Shown here: piece after piece, positions 57,603-64,000 of the stretch | Numbering within the stretch: position 1 is the first letter of the stretch | Layout: every line of letters starts with the position of its first letter | Assembly: GCA_024305405.1 (NCBI GenBank) | Contig: JAKNDB010000013.1 | Location: 62,001-126,000, forward strand | Direction: 5' to 3' | From: Dirofilaria immitis | Taxonomy: Eukaryota; Nematoda; Chromadorea; Rhabditida; Onchocercidae | DNA length: 64,000 bases | Position numbers and translations under genes: made by a program | The notes under the pieces: generated by a model | The model's database searches: none | What the model saw: only the letters and a program-made list of their open reading frames with translations | Told to the model about the DNA's origin: nothing

Positions 57603-59574
57603 TCTGCAACATAACTATCATTATTGAAAATATGAATCTCAAAATTTACAATTAATTTTATTCAAATAAATATTAAATTAATTTATCTTTAACATTTTAG
57701 TAATTTATTCCAAATAAAAAGATGAAAAATTCTATAATCAAATTATGAAATTATGACTGCTCAATGATAAATTCTACCGATTATGGTAAACAATTTTTGA
57801 AGACAGAATTCCAAGGATTACGGTACAATACTATATTGCTTAAATATAATGATCAATTTTCATATCATCTCAATGAAAATATTTTTTTAAGTTGCATATA
57901 TATAGTACTTTTTTCTCTACATCATATTATCATAATCATTCTTTTCCATGATTACTTGAAACTTGCTATTTTCCCGCGAATAATCAGCATTTTCTTTTTT
58001 GATTTTACATTCCTTTCTTTACATTGCTTAGTTTTCTTTTTTCTTTATCTTACCTTTTCAGGTAGAATTAATTAATGTTGAATGAATAATACTACATAAA
58101 CATTATATTATATTTATATGTTATGAAAATTCTAAAAGAAAATTTTTAATTTATATTTAAATTTGAATTCACAAAATTTAAAATTGAAATTTTTAAGTAC
58201 GCAAAAATTTACAGAAACAAATAACTTACCTTAATAATATTAATTGAATTATTTCATTTCATCTATTAAAGATTCGAATTCATATTCAAATTATCAATTC
58301 GAATATTTCAATTTTTACAATTGAAATATTCAACGATCTTTTGATAAAGCAAACTTTTAATGACAAAAGCAAAAAAAAAATTGATCAAATTTATCAATAA
58401 GTGAGTCGAAAGATATTTTATGAGAGAAATGAGACATTTCATTTCTATTCAATTTAGCAGAGAATGAGAGAAATAGCGAAAATAACATTATAACTATACG
58501 ATAGGAGAAATAGAAGACATGCAGGATAAGTGTTGGAAGAATGCCAATGCTATATAAATTATCGATCGACTAGATGAGTGCTTAGCATTGATTATCGATT
58601 AGTTGGGAATATTTTATTTTCAAATTGATTTATTTCAATTTAGTAATCCAACGGAGGACGTTATTTTCTGCTATCAAAATGGTTCCAAATCGATTACTGA
58701 TTGATTGGACGCATATTTTATTGTCAAAGTGATCTAATCAATTTAGTGCATAAAAGTGATATCATTTCATTTATTTGGCTTGAAAGTTGTGCCTAAGCAG
58801 ATTTGACCTATTTACCATGTTGAATTGTAGAGCGTTGAAATCGGAAATTTGCCCGCTGAATTGTATTTGAACTTGGATTTGGGAAATTAGATTTTCGAAT
58901 TTGAGAAAAATTGATAGAATTGCTTGCCAGTAAATATTAGCAATGGCTTAATTGGCCAATTAGGCCAACAGATATTCTTTTAGATCCATGTAAATAAGAT
59001 CCATGTAAATAAATGTTCGAAAATATGTGAATATGAAAGGGGATGATATAGGAATAAATGAAAATCTAACAAATGCCTTAAGGCTTGAAATAATGAAATG
59101 ATATCGATTGATATCTCATTATTAAGACTGTCCAGGATAGAGTAGTCTTGAATATAAAAAAATTTAAAAAAAAAGAAATTAATTAAATTTCATAGTTAAA
59201 AATTCGAGAATCGATAGATTGAAATTAACAATTGAAATAGAAAGATAAAAAGAGTGCAGAAAAAAGTGATGAATTGATAATTGATAATCGGAAATTTAAT
59301 TTACGATAATGAATTAAAATTAGTAAAAATAAATTTGGATAATTATTTTTCATTCATTTATTACAAATATTTCTGAGTAATATCAAATGTAATAAATGTA
59401 TTTATGACACATAGAATTATCATATCAATCTATTCTATTCTATAGTATTAAATCCAATTACAACATATTGGAACTTAAATTTTTATAAAGAGAAAAAGCA
59501 AATCGAAATTAATTCTGAGCTGCATGCAATACAGTAATTCGATTTGGCCAAATCAAAAATGAAATGTCAATAAT
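57603..59574. other. upstream of the SIM-like gene; nothing else recognised
   Basis: The 5' flank of the minus-strand gene starting at 57602. AT-rich. The 103-aa ORF at 57764-58075 is compositionally random and is left out. Confidence 0.5.
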
Positions 59575-60002
59575 AATTCCGCAATGGATAATGCGGAAAT
59601 GAAATGCATTATCAGTGATTCCGCAGTAAATGATGAGAAAGTGGAATGTATTAACAGTAATTCCACAACAGACAATGCGGAAATGAAATCGATCGTCTAT
59701 AATTCCGCAACAGATAGTGCGGGAATGAAATCGATCGCCTATAATTCCGCAACAGATAGTGCGGGAATGAAATCGATCGCCTATAATTCTGCGACAGATA
59801 GTGCGGGAATGAAATCGATCGCCTATAATTCTGCAATAGATGAAGGGAGGATGGAATGAATGCATTATCGGTAATTCCGCAATAGATGATGCAGAAATGA
59901 AATTCATTATCAGTAATTCCGCAATAGGTGATGCGCAAATGAAATGCATATATCAGCAATTCCTCAGTGAATTAGCCGCAAATGAATATCAGTAATTCCG
60001 CA
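59575..60002. repeat. 42-bp minisatellite, about nine units, GC-richer than its surroundings
   Basis: The unit core is GCAACAGATAGTGCGGGAAT followed by GAAATCGATCGCCTATAATTCC. Three central units are near-identical and the outer ones diverged. On the plus strand it encodes a 14-residue pattern, D-(N/S)-A-(E/G)-M-K-x-I-x-x-N-S-A-(T/I). The frame runs for 91 residues, then breaks at an AATG duplication near 59857 and resumes in another frame. Because 42 is a multiple of three, several frames on both strands are open, so coding is unproven. Confidence 0.85.
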
Positions 60003-62320
60003 TCATCTATTTACAAATGATTAAATTGCGGAAGTTTCCGGAAATGAATTGTTCGGAAAAAGATTTCCAGTAACGATGGACTATTCCATTTAAACTTTCA
60101 CATTCATTCACTTATTATCAGTTTCGCGCATTGCTATAGCGAATTTTCATCGAATTTATTGAAGCATATCGTTTATGATTTAAATTGAATTAAATGAATA
60201 ACTTAATTACTACCTTTTTTCATTTCAATTCTTTAAATATTTAAGTTCAATGATTAATTTGTTTATTATATCAATTAATATATTTCATGTAATATAGTAC
60301 CAAACAATTGAAACTTCTTATAATAAATGATAATTAAGTATTTATTACTATTAAATAGATTTGACTAGCGATTTTTCTTTTAAATCATTTTTTCTTGCGA
60401 TATTTATTATTTATTCAAATTACGACTTCAACAGATTGTTTGCGAATTTTTTGTTCCTCAAAAAGAAATTGTAAAATAATGGAGAAAATATTTAAATATT
60501 TAAAAATATTTTTGAATTAAAATTGTCAGTAATGAATTAATAAAAATAGTTTTCTTATCAATTAGTTAGTTTTCTTATCAATTAGCTTTTTTATCAATTT
60601 TCCAAACAATAATTTAATTAATGGAAAAATAAAAAAACGGAATAAATAATTTTCTAATTAATATTTGAATGAATTAATTAAATTAAATTAAAATTATAGA
60701 AAATCGTTTTAACAAATATATCTTACAAATAAGTTAATATATAACAAACTGAAATGATTCAATTAGATATTTTAAATTTTTTTTTTTGTTAAAAATGATA
60801 GCAAATTTTATAATTGCAAATTTAAGTAATATATTTAATGATTATGATTTATTATCATTATTGATTTTCAAATGATAAGAATAAATTTTAAATGCCAAAT
60901 TGCTATTAATTTATTATAATTTTCATTTTTTCATTTTTAATATTGCGGATATTATTAAGCTTTGAACTAATCCAAAATATTTTTTTAATACAAATATGTA
61001 TTTTCATTTTTTTTCATTATCTTCAATAAATTCCTAATTCATAAATAAATTTAGTACTCATTTACTTAATTAATTCCTTTCTTTTTTCTTGTAGCAAATG
61101 AAAATCAATTAATTTGCTAAAAATTGAAAACTTTTTTTGGTAAAATTTTAATTTGAAATTTTTAGGTATTTCAAATTAATAGGAAATTATTGATACATTT
61201 CTGTTATAACAATATATAAATAATTTTAATTTTAAATTATAAAAGTATTATATAATTTTATCGATTATTTTGTTAATAAAATATCATAAAAGATTTGGAT
61301 AAAATTAATTTTGATATTCCGTAAAATAATCAATCAATTTAGATATTCAATTTAGTATTTTCTCTATTTTCGTTTAATTTACGAATTTATTTAACCCAAA
61401 CTTTTTCCAATATTTAATTATCAACCTTTCAAGTGATAATAAAATCAAATCATTTTATCCTAATCACTGATAATACTTGCTTCCATCTTTAAAAGTCAGT
61501 GTCTTTAATGCCATAAAATAACAAAAATTCAAAATGTTTATGAAATTTTTAATTTTTGTAAAATTGTAATTTCGTTAAATTTATAACTCAAAAACTTAAA
61601 TACTAGAAATATTTTATTAATTCTTCAATAAAATTGATTCATTTGAAAAGTTGATATTTAAAATTTTATGGATGTTTTTAGAAAATCTAATACTTCAACG
61701 AAGTCGATTGTTTTCGTTTTCTTCTTTTATTAAAACTTAATAGGTTTTAAAAGTTTTTTTCCAACTTTTAATTCATTTTTCGATTAGAAATTGCCCGTAT
61801 TGTTATCAATGATTTTATCATTCAAAGAATTGTTTTTAGCATTTGCTAAAAAAACTATTATAATTTATCAATTATTATATTATCAATGAATTGCATATAA
61901 TTTCTTGATCAAAGATTGCAAAATAATTGATTAATAATTTGGTAAAATTAAAAATTTTTTTTATTTTTCTTCAATTAATAAATTATTTTGTTTTAAATAT
62001 TTTTTATATTATTCTAAATTTCAAAATATATTTTTCTTTCTAATTTCGCTATTTTTGAAAAAAAAAATTTTTTTGAATTTAATTTTTTCTTTTTTTATAA
62101 AAATTTTTCGTTTAATTTTTTTAAAAATATTTCTTTAAAATTTTCTTCTCTTTTTTTTTATAATTTGAATTTTTTTAAAAGAAAACAAATATATCAAAAT
62201 TGTTATTTCAATGCAAAACATTTGTTTATAAATAAATTTATAGCATTAAGCAAAATGGCTAATTGAAATGGGAAAAATTCTTTTGCCTTTTTTTTTTTTT
62301 GTTTACCTATGCAAAAATAT
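60003..62320. other. gene-free AT-rich stretch
   Basis: No ORF, RNA gene or ordered repeat recognised apart from A/T homopolymers and TTATCAATTAG duplications near 60555. Confidence 0.5.
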
Positions 62321-62324
62321 AATT

Positions 62325-62642
62325 AATTATTGATAATATCTGCATATGATTACCAAAAGGATTAATTGATTTCAGTTGTTATCATAACAACGAGAGTAAT
62401 AGTAGTTAAAGTTAGATGATAATTAATTTTAAAATAATATCCGCATATGTTTACCAAAAAAAGATTAATTGATTTCAGTTGTTATCATAAAAAAAATAGA
62501 GCAATAGTAATTAAAGTTAGATGATAATGAATAATAATATCTGCATATCATTATCGAAAAAGATTAATTGATTTCAATTATTATCATAAAAAGGAGAGCA
62601 ATAGCAGTTAAAGTTAGTATGATAATTAATTTTAAAAATTGA
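62325..62642. repeat. three-copy repeat of about 105 bp
   Basis: Each copy starts ATAATATC(T/C)GCATATG, then AAAGATTAATTGATTTCA, then GTTATCATAA and AGCAATAG.AGTTAAAGTTAG, and ends with TGATAATTAATTTTAAAA. Copies are diverged by substitutions and short indels. Confidence 0.88.
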
Positions 62643-64000
62643 TAAAAATAATTAGAGCAAACATTTTTTATCATAATGATATTTGAATATTCGTTGCCTT
62701 TTTTTCCCCTTTCTAAATTTTAAATTTTTGGCAAATTAATTAATTAATTCATTTCAAATTTTAATTAATGATTAAAATTCTCATTTCTATCGATTATTAT
62801 TATAAATTTTTGCAAAATTGTAAATAAAATATGAGAATATCTTTTAGCGCATATTGCAAAAATTATTTTATAATCGAATTTTTCCCATATAATTAAATTC
62901 GAATTTGATTAGATTTTTTAATTAATTTTAGGACAATGATATGTATGCATGTGTTTAACATGCAGCAAATAAATATATTTGTAACTTTTATTAGCCAATA
63001 ATTTCTTCCTCACAATTTTACGCCAAGAAAATATATGATAAACATGCGCTACACATGAATATTAATTTATTTCTCAGAACTTATTTTAATAAATCGGAAA
63101 TGGATAAAACTTTTCCAATCTTTACATTTTTATAATGGTTAAATTTATACTGAAAATTAAAACAATAGCTTTTTTTTCAATTCTAACCATTTCCGATATG
63201 TTAATGAATTCCAAGACGATTTTTTTGCATTATTTTATATCATATTTTAAGCAAATAAATTATTATATGAAATAATAAAACGACTTTTGTTTTTTTTTTT
63301 AAATGAAAATTAATAATTTAAAATAATAATCGTTTTGTTTTATACGAAAAATTATTTTGAATTTATTTTAATTTAATTAATTAATTTAAGTATTTAATTA
63401 TCACATATTATATCAAATGTTAATGCATCGTTTTTTTTTTATTTATTTTAATATTCTTGCTTTATCTATAAATATTATCATTTATAAGTTTTTTTATAAA
63501 ACTATGAGAGTATTGGAAAAGTATTTAATCATTAAACAATTTGAAGTTTTACTTAGTTAAATAGAAAAAGTTTGAAACGAAAAATTGCGTCATAATGAGA
63601 AAAAAATCTTCTTATGATATCACAATTTTAATTTTTCCTACAAATGATATCATACAATGTAATTTTATTATAACAACGGAAAATTGCAGTAAATTGAAAT
63701 TTTATTATTTTTATATTCAAATTTGATGAGAAAATTCTCTTTTAAATAATTAACCTTTTTATAGTTCAAATCTAAATTTTCGTTTTTTTCTTCATTTTCT
63801 AATAAAATGATATTTTAAAAAATTTTTTTTGATATTTTAGGAAAAAAGAAAATTGATTGAAACGGATTTTTAAGACATTTCAAAATTAATTTTTATTTAT
63901 TATTATTTCAATTAAATTTGATTAATTGTATTTTTGTTTTTATTTTTTTACGAAATTCTATTTCCATTATTATTATTAGTTATTACGAAAATTTCGAAAT
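62643..64000. other. gene-free AT-rich end of the window
   Basis: No recognisable coding exon or structured repeat. Poly-T and poly-A runs dominate. Confidence 0.5.

Noticed and set aside
59509..59959. Minus-strand 102- and 146-aa ORFs
   Set aside because: Antisense frames of the 42-bp repeat; the plus-strand pattern is more regular, and none is proven coding.

Overview
The window looks like nuclear DNA of a nematode. It is extremely AT-rich, its genes have many short introns with TTTCAG-like acceptors, and it carries a 22-nt match (20/22) to the nematode spliced leader SL1. The gene set fits: a bestrophin, a FMRFamide-receptor-like GPCR, and a Cys-loop chloride-channel subunit of the worm ACC/MOD-1/LGC-46 type. 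I cannot name the species. A parasitic, possibly clade III, worm is a guess. All exon models were built by hand from splice signals and family knowledge.

Layout. 0-5 kb: a partial exon, an SL1-like element, an imperfect tandem duplication, a C2H2 zinc-finger gene (+) with CtBP-motif-like sequences, and a decayed CRIPT-like fragment. 5.7-8.6 kb: a bestrophin anion channel (+, 8 exons). 13.2-10.3 kb: a peptide-type GPCR (-). 13-20 kb: no gene seen. 22.8-20.4 kb: a kaptin-like beta-propeller protein (-, 8 exons). 25.7-23.0 kb: an unrecognised helical 162-aa protein (-). 27.7-30.9 kb: a complete eIF4A-III (+, 10 exons). 38.2-32.1 kb: a Cys-loop channel (-, 9 exons traced plus a last one). 38-52 kb: a gene desert of tandem repeats (33-, 48- and 113/114-bp units, AAT runs). 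57.6-52.7 kb: an unrecognised multi-exon gene (-) with a SUMO-interaction-like motif. 59.6-60 kb: a 42-bp minisatellite. The remainder is AT-rich DNA without visible genes.

A theme across the window is single-base reading-frame breaks, mostly in short homopolymers, in otherwise well-conserved genes (zinc finger, bestrophin, GPCR, Cys-loop channel, SIM gene). The eIF4A-III and kaptin-like models are clean. Restoring exactly one base (bestrophin) or two bases (channel exon 7) makes every splice phase fit, so uncorrected sequencing indels are likelier than five pseudogenes. The genes are unrelated single loci, with no operon visible. The most unusual items are the SL1-like element, the kaptin-like gene, the 114-bp array with a one-base binary polymorphism, and the repeat-bearing PxDLS zinc-finger gene.
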